Below are positions 25,941 through 34,561 of a DNA stretch of 64,000 nucleotides, one piece after another. The translations under genes and the position numbers were made by a program. Below the pieces are notes generated by a model. That model did no database searches, had not been told where the DNA came from, and saw only the letters and a list, made by a program, of their open reading frames with translations. Every line of letters starts with the position of its first letter. Positions within the stretch are counted from its first letter, which is position 1. The stretch is from contig JALDYZ010000001.1 in assembly GCA_030028905.1 (NCBI GenBank), positions 496,001 to 560,000 on the forward strand, read 5' to 3'. This DNA is from Ferirhizobium litorale (lineage in GTDB: Bacteria > Pseudomonadota > Alphaproteobacteria > Rhizobiales > Rhizobiaceae).

Positions 25941-27257
25941 TCAGGACTGGCGAAGCGTGCTCTTCGCCGGTCTTCCCGCCACGTAGGTCTCGGCGATGGC
26001 GCGGTCGTCGCCCATGGTCTGGAGCAGGAACAGTTCCTCGGTGAGGGCCTTGACGACCTCCATCTTCAGCGCCATCGCGGGTGTCGCGGCAGCGTTGAGG
26101 ACGACGAGGTCGGCGTCCTTGCCGGGCTCGAGCGTGCCGAGCCTCTGCGAAAGCGAGAGCGCCTCTGCGTTGCCGCGGGTCATGAGATGGAAACTTTCCA
26201 GCGGGTTTAGGCGCTCCCCGAGCAACTGCTGGATCTTGTAGGCCTCGTCCATGGTACGCAGCATCGAATAGCTGGACCCTCCGCCGATATCGGTGGCGAC
26301 CGCCACGCGCACCGCATTCTCGCGTGCCCGCATCTTTTTTAAGGGAAAGAGGCCAGAGCCGAGGAAGAGGTTGGAGGTCGGGCAGTGGACGGCGACAGCT
26401 TCCGCCTCGCTCATGGCATCGGCCTCCCTGTCGGAGAGGTGGATGCAATGGCCGAACAGGGTTTTCCGTCCGAGCAGGCCGTAGCGGGCGTAGATGTCGG
26501 TATAGTCGATCGCTTCCGGGTAGAGTTCGCAGGTATAGCGGATCTCGTCGTGGTTTTCCGAAAGGTGGGTCTGGATGTGCAGGTCGGGGAACTCGCTGGC
26601 AAGCGCGCCCGCGGCCTCCATCTGTGCCGGCGTCGAGGTGATGGCAAAGCGCGGCGTGATCGCCACGTGGTTGCGCCCCTTGCCGTGCCAGTCGGCGATC
26701 ACCTGCCTGGTCTCGTCGTAGCTGGTCTGCGGCGTATCGAGCAGGCCTTGCGGCGCGTTGCGGTCCATCATCACCTTGCCGCCGACCATGCACATGCCGC
26801 GCCTGAGGGCTTCGGCGAAATAGGCATCGGCCGAGGCCTTGTGGACGGAGCAATAGGCGACGGCCGTCGTCGTGCCGTGGCGGATCAACTCGTCGTAGAA
26901 GTGACCGGCGATGCGATCGGCATGCGCCGATTCGACGAAGCGGCATTCCTCGGGGAAAGTGTAGGTGTTCAGCCATTCCAGAAGGTTGGCGGCATAGGAG
27001 CCGATGACCTGCATCTGCGGAAAATGAAGGTGCGTGTCGATGAAACCGGGCATGATGAGGTGGGGGCGGTGATGGATCTCGGCGACATCGTCGGGGGCGC
27101 CGGCCTTGACCGTCGCATAGTCGCCGGCCGCCTGGATCACGCCCTTGTCGATCAGCAGGCCGCCATCGGCCTCGAAATAGTAGCTGCCGGTGTCGTCGAT
27201 GCCATGCGGCGTATGCCGAAACGAGAGCAGCCGGCCGCGCAGCAGGATCATTGTCAT
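25941..27257 (-). CDS. guaD: Guanine deaminase GuaD
   Basis: This 438-residue amidohydrolase deaminates guanine to xanthine. It has the zinc motif [13 protein letters not shown], the specificity segment TYTFPEECRF, GHCIHLSDRE and HCPTSNLFLGSGLFPL, all typical of GuaD. Xanthine then enters XdhAB, encoded upstream on the same strand. The start overlaps the puuD stop by 4 bases (ATGA on the minus strand). Confidence 0.93.
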   Translation of the reverse strand: MTMILLRGRLLSFRHTPHGIDDTGSYYFEADGGLLIDKGVIQAAGDYATVKAGAPDDVAEIHHRPHLIMPGFIDTHLHFPQMQVIGSYAANLLEWLNTYTFPEECRFVESAHADRIAGHFYDELIRHGTTTAVAYCSVHKASADAYFAEALRRGMCMVGGKVMMDRNAPQGLLDTPQTSYDETRQVIADWHGKGRNHVAITPRFAITSTPAQMEAAGALASEFPDLHIQTHLSENHDEIRYTCELYPEAIDYTDIYARYGLLGRKTLFGHCIHLSDREADAMSEAEAVAVHCPTSNLFLGSGLFPLKKMRARENAVRVAVATDIGGGSSYSMLRTMDEAYKIQQLLGERLNPLESFHLMTRGNAEALSLSQRLGTLEPGKDADLVVLNAAATPAMALKMEVVKALTEELFLLQTMGDDRAIAETYVAGRPAKSTLRQS

Positions 27258-28492
27258 TGTGCTTTGCCTTCTTCAGCAGCGCTTTCGAACCAGGCCACAA
27301 GCAACTGGCGTTCGTCAGCGGTCATGTCGGTCAGGTTTCCGGGCGGCATCGCATGGCTGCGGCCCGCCTGAATATAGATCTCCCGCGCATGCGCGGCAAT
27401 TTCCGCGTCGTCCTCCAGAACGACACCCTTTGGCGCTCGCACGATGCCCTCATAGACCGGCTCGGCGGCGTGGCACATGGAGCAGCGGGTGGAGACCAGG
27501 TCCTTCACCGCCGGGAAATGGGCATTGGAAGCAAAGCGCTGGAAAGAGGGCGCGACCGAAAGCTCCTTCTCGCCGGTCAGCACCTTCGGCACGGTGGAAA
27601 GCCAGATGATGAGGATGAACAGGATCGCGGTCGCAAGCCACGTCCAGGTCGGCTGTCCCTTTCGGGCATGGGTGGTGTTGAACCAGTGCCGGATCGTCAC
27701 ACCCATCAGGAAGACGAGCGCCGCAATGACCCAGTTGTAGGCGGTGGCGAAAGCCAGCGGATAGTGGTTCGACAGCATGAAGAAGATGACCGGCAGGGTC
27801 AGGTAGTTGTTGTGCAGCGAGCGCTGCTTGGCGATGAAACCATATTTCGGGTCTGGCGTGCGACCGGCGATCAGGTCGGCGACGACGATCTTCTGGTTGG
27901 GGATGATGATGAAGAACACGTTGGCCGACATGATCGTCGCCGTGAAGGCCCCGAGATGCAGGAAGGCGGCGCGGCCGGAGAAGACCTGCGTGTATCCCCA
28001 GGCCATGGCGACCAGCGCCACATAGAGCACCGCCATCAGGCCCCAGATATTCTTGCCGAGCGGCGACTTGCACAGCTGGTCGTAGATGATCCAGCCGAGG
28101 CCGAGAGATGCGAGCGACAGCACGATCGCTGTCGTCTGGCTGATGTCGAGCACGTGCCGGTCGATGAGGAAGAGGTCGGCGCCGCCGTAGTAGACGATAC
28201 AGAGCATGGCGAAGCCCGACAGCCACGTCATGTAGGATTCCCATTTGAACCAGGTCAGGTGCTCCGGCATGGTCGCCGGCGCGACGAGGTATTTCTGGAT
28301 ATGGTAAAATCCGCCGCCATGGACCTGCCATTCCTCGCCATAGGCGCCCGGCGGAAGGTGGGGACGCTTCACCAGCCCGAGATCGAGGGCGATGAAATAG
28401 AACGACGAGCCGATCCAGGCGATTGCGGTCACGACGTGCAGCCAGCGAACGGCAAAGGACAGCCACTCCCAGGCTATGGCGTATTCATACAT
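27254..28492 (-). CDS. puuD: Membrane urate hydroxylase PuuD with cytochrome c domain
   Basis: This 412-residue protein has about eight or nine membrane segments over the first 300 residues, followed by a cytochrome c domain with haem motif CSMCH (337-341) and a likely axial methionine in HAMPPGN (near 382). PuuD is the membrane urate oxidase of alphaproteobacteria, making 5-hydroxyisourate and passing electrons to the respiratory chain rather than to oxygen. The product feeds UraH. It is followed by guaD with a 4-base overlap and preceded by the LysR gene. Confidence 0.92.
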   Translation of the reverse strand: MYEYAIAWEWLSFAVRWLHVVTAIAWIGSSFYFIALDLGLVKRPHLPPGAYGEEWQVHGGGFYHIQKYLVAPATMPEHLTWFKWESYMTWLSGFAMLCIVYYGGADLFLIDRHVLDISQTTAIVLSLASLGLGWIIYDQLCKSPLGKNIWGLMAVLYVALVAMAWGYTQVFSGRAAFLHLGAFTATIMSANVFFIIIPNQKIVVADLIAGRTPDPKYGFIAKQRSLHNNYLTLPVIFFMLSNHYPLAFATAYNWVIAALVFLMGVTIRHWFNTTHARKGQPTWTWLATAILFILIIWLSTVPKVLTGEKELSVAPSFQRFASNAHFPAVKDLVSTRCSMCHAAEPVYEGIVRAPKGVVLEDDAEIAAHAREIYIQAGRSHAMPPGNLTDMTADERQLLVAWFESAAEEGKAQ

Positions 28493-28603
28493 GCATGATC
28501 CCCTTCTTTCTCCGACTCAGCACCTTGCGCAAAATCCCGGCGGTAGGGAAGAGCCGCGAGAGAATTGCCGCCGTCTGGATGTGGATCGTCTTCCCGGACG
28601 GCC

Positions 28604-29503
28604 CTATGCGGGAGCGGTGCATTTCAGTTCTTCCAGAATCCAGGTACGGAACGCCCGGATGCGCGGGACGTTGCGGCGGTTTTCCGGATAGACCAGCCAG
28701 TAGTCGCGGCCGTCGTTGTAGGTAAATTCAAACGGCTGGTAGAGGCGTCCGGCCGCGACTTCTTCAGCAAAGTGACCGGGATTGAGGATCGCCACGCCCT
28801 GGCCAACCATGGCCATGCCGGCGTCGACGGTCTGCGTCCCCAATTCGTTCTTCGGGTAGCGTTCAAGGCCCGGATCATTGATACCCGCACCGGCAAACCA
28901 ATCCCGCCACAAGGGATCCCCGGCGCTGATGATGGGCAGCTTGAGGAGATCGGCTGGCTCACGGATGCCGCCGATGCTCTCGGCAAGCTTCGGGCTGAGC
29001 ATGGGGGCGAAGTCGAGGCTCATCAGGCGATGGCCGTCCAGCCCTGGTGACAAGCCCTTGGTCCAGCGGATGGCAATGTCGGCCTGCTCGCGGGCAAAAT
29101 CAATGATGGTTGCCGAAGTTTCGAGACGAACGGCGATGTTGGGGTGCTTCAGTTGGAAGGACCCGAGATGGCGGGAGAGCCATTGCAGCGCGAATGTCGG
29201 CGTCGAATGGATGACGAGCGTCGCCCCGGCATCGTCGCTGACCGACGCCACGGCGTCCTGAAGCATCGAAAATGCCTCGCCCACCTTCGGAGCAAGCCGC
29301 TCGCCGGCATCGCTCAACGAAATCTGGCGTGGGCGTCGCAGGAAGAGCGGTTCGCCGATCCTCTCCTCCAGCAGCTTGATCTGGTAGCTGACAGCGGTCT
29401 GGGTCATGCCGAGTTCGTCGCCGGCGCGGGTGAAGCTGCCGTGGCGCGCCGCCGCATCGAAGACGCGAAGCGCATTGAGCGGAAAATTTCGGGACAGCTT
29501 CAT
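28604..29503 (-). CDS. LysR-family regulator, GcvA-like
   Basis: This 299-residue regulator has an N-terminal winged helix (NALRVFDAAARHGSFTRAGD, then ELGMTQTAVSYQIKLLE) and a periplasmic-binding-like effector domain. The ATG at 29503 (MKLSRNFPLNAL) gives the normal length; the open frame runs further upstream without a good start. It lies between xdhC and puuD on the same strand, so it is the likely activator of purine catabolism genes, with a purine or urate-derived effector. That role is inferred from position. Confidence 0.87.
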   Translation of the reverse strand: MKLSRNFPLNALRVFDAAARHGSFTRAGDELGMTQTAVSYQIKLLEERIGEPLFLRRPRQISLSDAGERLAPKVGEAFSMLQDAVASVSDDAGATLVIHSTPTFALQWLSRHLGSFQLKHPNIAVRLETSATIIDFAREQADIAIRWTKGLSPGLDGHRLMSLDFAPMLSPKLAESIGGIREPADLLKLPIISAGDPLWRDWFAGAGINDPGLERYPKNELGTQTVDAGMAMVGQGVAILNPGHFAEEVAAGRLYQPFEFTYNDGRDYWLVYPENRRNVPRIRAFRTWILEELKCTAPA

Positions 29504-29570
29504 GGATAAGTTCTCTTGATGCACGCAGACAATCGTTCGATTGGAATTCCAGCATTTTTGGCGGCATGGT

Positions 29571-29614
29571 GCAATCCATGAACAAGGAAAGTGATAGGTA
29601 CCGTCATGGATTGC
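29571..29614 (+). promoter_or_regulatory. Possible start-codon hairpin of the DUF1127 mRNA
   Basis: GCAATCCATG (29571-29580) and CATGGATTGC (29605-29614) are perfect 10-bp complements with a 24-base loop. The right arm contains the ATG at 29606. The loop contains an AAGGA ribosome site (29584-29588) and a GTG at 29591. In RNA this could hide the ATG while leaving the GTG free. Confidence 0.5.
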
Positions 29615-29809
29615 CTCACCATCGAACAGACATACGAACCCAAGAGGAGTCGTTTCGTGCCCCTGCTGACGCGCATTGGTGATGCGTTGCTTCGGGTTGG
29701 CCGGTCGCCTGTCCGACTCGACCTTGAATGCCTGCCGGATCACATCAAGCGGGACCTCGGTTTCCTCGACGGCCGCGAACCGCACTACGATCTGGACTTG
29801 TTGCGGTAG
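29591..29809 (+). CDS. Small DUF1127 protein
   Basis: This is a 72-residue protein from GTG at 29591, or 67 residues from ATG at 29606. The DUF1127 core is at the C-terminus (IKRDLGFLDGREPHYD). Such arginine-containing small proteins are numerous in Rhizobiaceae and act in RNA turnover or stress and phosphate responses in the studied cases; the role of this copy is unknown. The GTG is closely preceded by AAGGA, while the ATG lies in a predicted hairpin. It is the only plus-strand gene in the 25.9-35.3 kb block, and its last 25 bases overlap the end of xdhC. Confidence 0.72.
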   Translation: MIGTVMDCLTIEQTYEPKRSRFVPLLTRIGDALLRVGRSPVRLDLECLPDHIKRDLGFLDGREPHYDLDLLR

Positions 29810-30606
29810 GCATGAAGCGCTGCCAGCACCTCGGCGACGGTCATGGCGGCGATAACCTCCGGGCGCTTGTCGCGCACGGCGGAGCCACCGATCGGAAGGG
29901 TAAAACGCGAGAGGTCCGCCGAAACGCGGGCCTCTTTTTCGAGCCAGCGGGCGAAGGTGGCGCGCTTCGTCATCGAACCGATCATGCCGATGTAGGCAAG
30001 GTCGTTTCGGGCAAGCGCTTCCTTTGCGATCAGGAAATCGAGCGCGTGGTCGTGAGTGAGAATGATTACCGCCGATCCCGCCGGTAACTCGCGGATCGCG
30101 GATTCGGGCATCGCCAGCAGGTGGCTGCGGGTTCCAGCGGGCAACCCTTGCAGTTCATCCACACGGGTCTCGATAACGGTGACGACGAGAGGCAAGGGGG
30201 CAAATGCCCCTGCCAACGCCTTGCCGACATGGCCGGCGCCGAAGAGGTGAACCTCCGGCCAGTCCCGTTCTTCGTGCGTGATCCTCTCTCTCAACCGTTC
30301 CGCCATTTCCGTGGCCAGTCGCTGGAAGCGAAGACCCGTCCGGCCGCCGCAGCACTGGCCGATCTCGGGACCGAGCGGGATATCCAGGAAATCCTGCCCG
30401 CCCGTTCCGGCAAGCAGTTTGCGGGCGTTCTCGATCGCCATGAATTCGAACTGGCCGCCGCCGATCGTGCCCCAGAAGTCGCCGGGCGAGACCAGCATGA
30501 AGGTCCCGGCTTCGCGCGGCGTCGAGCCTTTCGCCTCGACGATCTCGACAAGCACCGTCGCCGGGTGCCTTTTGACATACGCATCGAAGGTCTCGCGATC
30601 GGGCAT
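29785..30606 (-). CDS. xdhC: Xanthine dehydrogenase accessory protein XdhC
   Basis: This 273-residue protein binds molybdenum cofactor and is needed for its sulfuration and insertion into XdhB. The XdhC N-terminal domain is shown by VEIVEAKGSTPREAGTFML and IGGGQFEFMAIENAR. The C-terminal Rossmann part is shown by VHLFGAGHVGKAL and AYIGMIGSMTKRA. The ATG at 30606 (MPDRETFDAYVKR) is chosen because it lies 8 bases after xdhB. It completes the xdhABC operon. Confidence 0.91.
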   Translation of the reverse strand: MPDRETFDAYVKRHPATVLVEIVEAKGSTPREAGTFMLVSPGDFWGTIGGGQFEFMAIENARKLLAGTGGQDFLDIPLGPEIGQCCGGRTGLRFQRLATEMAERLRERITHEERDWPEVHLFGAGHVGKALAGAFAPLPLVVTVIETRVDELQGLPAGTRSHLLAMPESAIRELPAGSAVIILTHDHALDFLIAKEALARNDLAYIGMIGSMTKRATFARWLEKEARVSADLSRFTLPIGGSAVRDKRPEVIAAMTVAEVLAALHAYRNKSRS

Positions 30607-30614
30607 GGCCGGGG

Positions 30615-32951
30615 TCACGGCGATTTCAGCCGCTCGACCGCCATCAGGATGCGTTCCGGGGTCGCAGGCGCGTCGAGCCGTGGGCACTGGCGATAGTCGG
30701 CAACGCTGGCGACCGCCATCGAAAGCGCTTCCAGCACCGAAATCGCCAGCATGAACGGCGGTTCGCCGACAGCCTTTGAACGGCCGATGGTGGGCTCGGC
30801 GTTTTCGGCCCATTCCGCCAGCCGGACGTTGAAGATTTTCGGTCGGTCGGAGGCAAGCGGGATCTTGTAGGTCGAGGGTGCATGGGTGCGAAGACGCCCC
30901 TTGTCGTCCCACCACAGTTCCTCGGTGGTCAGCCAGCCCATGCCCTGGACGAAGGCGCCTTCGACCTGGCCGATATCGATAGCCGGATTGAGGGAACGAC
31001 CGACATCATGGAGGATATCGGTGCGATCGACCAGGTACTCGCCGGTCAGGGTGTCGATCGATACCTCGGACACCGCCGCGCCATAGGCGAAGTAGTAGAA
31101 GGGCGTGCCACGACCGGCGGCGCGGTCCCAATGGATCTTCGGAGTCTTGTAGAATCCGGCGGCGGAGAGTTGGACGCGGGCGAAATAGGCCTGCTTGATG
31201 AAGTCGGGGAAGGGGATCTCCGTATCGCCCACCTGCACGCGGTTCGGCAGGAAAATCACTTCGGCGGGACTGACGCTCCACTTCTCGGCGGCGAAGGCGA
31301 CCAGCCGTTCCTTGATCTGGCGGGCGGCATCGTAAGCCGCCATCCCATTCAGGTCCGAGCCGGAGGAGGCGGCGGTCGCAGACGTATTCGGAACCTTGCC
31401 GGTTGTCGTCGCGGTGATCTTCACCCGGTCGATATCGACCTGGAAGGCATCCGCTAGCACCTGGGCGACCTTGGTGTAGAGGCCCTGGCCCATCTCGGTG
31501 CCGCCGTGATTGAGGTGGATCGAACCGTCCTGATAGACATGCACCAGCGCGCCCGCCTGGTTGAATGCGGTCATGGTGAAGGAGATGCCGAATTTCACCG
31601 GGGTGAGCGCGATGCCCTTCCTTATGACCGGGCTGGTCTTGTTGAAGGCGATGACGGCGCGACGGCGGGCCCGGTAGTCCGAGGATTGCTCGAGTTCATC
31701 GACTATACAGCCGATGATGTTGTCTTCCACCTGCTGGTGATAGGGCGTCAGGTCGCGGCCAGACCCCTTGTCGCCGTAGAAATTCGCCTTGCGGATATCG
31801 AGTGGATCCTTGCCGAGCGCGTAGGCGATTTCCTCGATGATGCGCTCGCCGCCGACCATGCCCTGCGGGCCGCCGAAGCCGCGGAAGGCGGTGTTGGAGA
31901 CCGTATGGGTCTTGAGCGGTTGCGACGTCAGCTTCACATGCGGGTAGAAGTAGCTCGAATCCGCATGGAAGAGGGCGCGGTCGGTGACCGGGCCGGAAAG
32001 ATCCGCCGAAAAGCCGCAACGCGCCGCATAGTTGGCGATCACCGCATGGATGCGCCCCTCGTCGTCGAAGCCGACATCATAATCGACGAGGAAATCGTGT
32101 CGCTTGCCGGTCGCGATCATGTCCTCGTCGCGGTCGGGGCGGAACTTTACCGCGCGACCGAGTTTCTTGGCGGCAATGGCGGCGAGTGCTGCGAACTGGT
32201 TGCCCTGCGTTTCCTTGCCGCCGAAGCCACCGCCCATGCGCCTGACATGCACGGTCACTGCGTTGGAGGGTGCGTTGAGCACATGCCCGACGATGTGCTG
32301 AATCTCGCTCGGGTGCTGGGTCGACGACCAGACGGCGATTTCGTCGTCCTCGCCGGGGATCGCCAGCGCAATGTGGCTTTCGAGATAAAAGTGCTCCTGT
32401 CCGCCGATACGCATCTGTCCCTTGAGGCGTCGCGGCGCGTTGCCGACCTCCTCCTCCGGTTCGCCACGCTTCAGGGTCATGCCCTCGGTGACAACCGGGC
32501 CGCCGTTTTCGAGCGCACCGTCGATATCCGACCAGTGGGGCAGGTCGTTGTAGACGATCTTTGCCTTGCGGGCGGCGCGTCGTGCGGCGTCGCGGGTGGT
32601 CGCGATCACCGCAAAGATCGGCTGGCCGTGGAACTCGACGAGCGTTTCGGCGAGGAGCGGCTCGTCGTGGCGGCCGGTGGAACTGATATCGTTGACGCCC
32701 GGTACGTCCTTGCCGGTGATTACCCAGACGACGCCCGGATAGGTTTCCACCTCGCCGAGGTCGATGCTGACGATCTCGGCATGGGCGCGGTCGGAAAGAC
32801 CGAGGGCGCCATGCAGGGTGCCGGCCGGTTCCGGGATGTCGTCGATATATTCGGCGGCGCCGGTGACATGCTTGTGGGCGGAATCGTGCTTCAGCGTCGC
32901 ATGCATCGCGCCGTTGACGATCTTCTTGTCGTCGAAAGTCGACTGGTCCAT
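30615..32951 (-). CDS. xdhB: Xanthine dehydrogenase, molybdopterin subunit XdhB
   Basis: This 778-residue large subunit oxidises hypoxanthine and xanthine to urate at the molybdenum site. Visible family motifs include GGGFGGKETQGN (cofactor contact), FRGFGGPQGM, the active-site loop SNTAFRGFGG, and the conserved EGAFVQGMGWLTTEEL and KAVGEPPFMLA stretches. The last contains the catalytic glutamate region. It lies 3 bases downstream of xdhA and 8 bases upstream of xdhC. Length is normal for the bacterial two-subunit enzyme. Confidence 0.95.
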   Translation of the reverse strand: MDQSTFDDKKIVNGAMHATLKHDSAHKHVTGAAEYIDDIPEPAGTLHGALGLSDRAHAEIVSIDLGEVETYPGVVWVITGKDVPGVNDISSTGRHDEPLLAETLVEFHGQPIFAVIATTRDAARRAARKAKIVYNDLPHWSDIDGALENGGPVVTEGMTLKRGEPEEEVGNAPRRLKGQMRIGGQEHFYLESHIALAIPGEDDEIAVWSSTQHPSEIQHIVGHVLNAPSNAVTVHVRRMGGGFGGKETQGNQFAALAAIAAKKLGRAVKFRPDRDEDMIATGKRHDFLVDYDVGFDDEGRIHAVIANYAARCGFSADLSGPVTDRALFHADSSYFYPHVKLTSQPLKTHTVSNTAFRGFGGPQGMVGGERIIEEIAYALGKDPLDIRKANFYGDKGSGRDLTPYHQQVEDNIIGCIVDELEQSSDYRARRRAVIAFNKTSPVIRKGIALTPVKFGISFTMTAFNQAGALVHVYQDGSIHLNHGGTEMGQGLYTKVAQVLADAFQVDIDRVKITATTTGKVPNTSATAASSGSDLNGMAAYDAARQIKERLVAFAAEKWSVSPAEVIFLPNRVQVGDTEIPFPDFIKQAYFARVQLSAAGFYKTPKIHWDRAAGRGTPFYYFAYGAAVSEVSIDTLTGEYLVDRTDILHDVGRSLNPAIDIGQVEGAFVQGMGWLTTEELWWDDKGRLRTHAPSTYKIPLASDRPKIFNVRLAEWAENAEPTIGRSKAVGEPPFMLAISVLEALSMAVASVADYRQCPRLDAPATPERILMAVERLKSP

Positions 32952-32954
32952 GGC

Positions 32955-34424
32955 TCAGGCCTCCCCAGCAGCGAAACGCTTGAGTTCCTGCGGCGTGCCG
33001 GTCGTCTCCAGGAAGAAGCGTGTCAGAAGATTCTTGGCGGCAAGGCGGCGATAGTCGGCGGTGGCGCGCCAGTCGGTCAGCGGCGTGAAATCGCTGTCGA
33101 AGGCATCGCGTGCTGTAAGCACCGTCTGCTCGGTCCAAGGTTTCCCCAGCAACGCGGCCTCTACAGCCATTGCCCGCTTCGGCGTTCCGGCCATGCCGCC
33201 AAAAGCGATGTGGATGCCGGCGACATCGTTCTGGTCGTCGAGAACAAGATGGAACGCGCCGCAAAGCGCCGAGATGTCCTCGTCGCGGCGCTTGGAGATC
33301 TTGTAGACGGCGAAGTGCGAACCTTCGGCCGGCCGCGGAACGGTGATGCTTTCGACGAACTCGTCGTCGTGGCGGTTCTGCTTGCCGTAGTCGATGAAGA
33401 AGTCCTCGAGTCGCAGGGTGCGCGGCCCGGCGATGGAGCGGAGTGTGACTGTCGCCCCGAGGGCAATGAGCGGTGGCGGCGTGTCGCCGATCGGCGAACC
33501 GTTGGCAATGTTGCCGCCGATCGTTCCCATGTTGCGCACCTGCTCGCCCCCGATGCGCTGGATGAGGGCGCTGAACGGCGGCAGTTCGCTTGCAAGTGCC
33601 GCCATCGCCTGGCTGTAGGTGACGCCGGCGCCAATGGTGATCGACGCAGAATCGCTGCGGATCGCCTGCAGGTCGGCGAGGTGGCCGATGAAGATCGCCG
33701 GATTGAGCGGTCGCATCTGCTTGGTGACCCAAAGGCCGACATCGGTGCTACCGGCGACGATCGTCGCCCCGGGTTCCTCCGCGAGCAGTTCCGCAAGTGC
33801 GGCCATGCTTCCGGGCACGAGGAAACGTTCCTCGCCCTTGACGACGCACAAGGTTTCTCCGGTGTTGAGCGCCCATAGGCGGGCTATGATGTCGGCCCTG
33901 TCGCGCTCCAGCGGATCGAAGAGCGAACTGGGGCGGGTTGTGCCCAGATGCTCTGCGGCGCGCACGATGGCCTCGTAGCCGGTGCAGCGACAGAGATTGC
34001 CCTGCAGGGCCGTTTCGATCGCCGCCCGGCTCGGGTTCTCGTTGCCCAGCCAAAGGCCATAGAGCGACATGACGAAGCCCGGCGTGCAGAAGCCGCATTG
34101 CGAGCCGTGGAAGTCGACCATAGCCTGTTGAACCGGGTGAAGCGCTCCATCCTTTGCCGCCAGGTGTTCGACGGTGACGACATGGGTGCCGTGCAGCGAG
34201 CCGACGAAGCGGATGCAGGCATTGACGCTTTCATACACCAAGGTGCCGTCGACCAGTCGCCCGACGAGCACGGTGCAGGCGCCGCAATCGCCCTCGGCGC
34301 ACCCTTCCTTCGTCCCGGTCATCCGCCGCTCGAGTCGCAGGAAGTCCAGCAGCGTGTCGGTGGCCGAGACCGAGGCAAGCTCGACGTCGTCGCCGTTCAG
34401 GATAAAGCGGATGCGGTCGCTCAT
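32955..34424 (-). CDS. xdhA: Xanthine dehydrogenase, FeS/FAD subunit XdhA
   Basis: This 489-residue small subunit carries two [2Fe-2S] clusters and FAD. The plant-type cluster uses cysteines at 42, 47, 50 and 70; the second cluster uses 110, 113, 145 and 147 (CGFC and CRC motifs). The FAD domain follows with VAGSTDVGLWVTK and GGNIANGSPIGDTPP. It passes electrons from XdhB to NAD. It is the first gene of xdhABC. A 16-bp palindrome lies about 50-60 bases upstream of its ATG. Confidence 0.95.
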   Translation of the reverse strand: MSDRIRFILNGDDVELASVSATDTLLDFLRLERRMTGTKEGCAEGDCGACTVLVGRLVDGTLVYESVNACIRFVGSLHGTHVVTVEHLAAKDGALHPVQQAMVDFHGSQCGFCTPGFVMSLYGLWLGNENPSRAAIETALQGNLCRCTGYEAIVRAAEHLGTTRPSSLFDPLERDRADIIARLWALNTGETLCVVKGEERFLVPGSMAALAELLAEEPGATIVAGSTDVGLWVTKQMRPLNPAIFIGHLADLQAIRSDSASITIGAGVTYSQAMAALASELPPFSALIQRIGGEQVRNMGTIGGNIANGSPIGDTPPPLIALGATVTLRSIAGPRTLRLEDFFIDYGKQNRHDDEFVESITVPRPAEGSHFAVYKISKRRDEDISALCGAFHLVLDDQNDVAGIHIAFGGMAGTPKRAMAVEAALLGKPWTEQTVLTARDAFDSDFTPLTDWRATADYRRLAAKNLLTRFFLETTGTPQELKRFAAGEA

Positions 34425-34471
34425 TGAGGCCCCTTTTATTCTTGTTGATTCACGCTACTGCATAATTCCCG

Positions 34472-34487
34472 AAACCGAAATCGGTTT
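34472..34487. promoter_or_regulatory. Palindrome in the xdhA promoter region
   Basis: AAACCGA (34472-34478), AA, TCGGTTT (34481-34487) is a perfect 16-bp palindrome 48-63 bases upstream of the xdhA start and downstream of the bdhA stop. Its location suits an operator of the xanthine dehydrogenase operon. Confidence 0.45.
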
Positions 34488-34561
34488 GAGGATAAAATAC
34501 GCAGGAGTTCAATGCGTTGCGGCGGCGATTTCGCGTCGATCGAGAAATTCTCCCGCAAGGA

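Noticed and set aside
29565..29580. CATGG/CCATG short dyad upstream of the DUF1127 gene as a LysR operator
   Set aside because: The arms are only five bases and are part of the longer start-codon hairpin, which explains them better.
31506..33878. A 790-codon open frame on the plus strand
   Set aside because: It lies wholly antisense to xdhB and xdhA, both with clear motifs. Its composition (many Asp, Arg, Val, Ala and Gly) is that of a mirror frame in GC-rich DNA.
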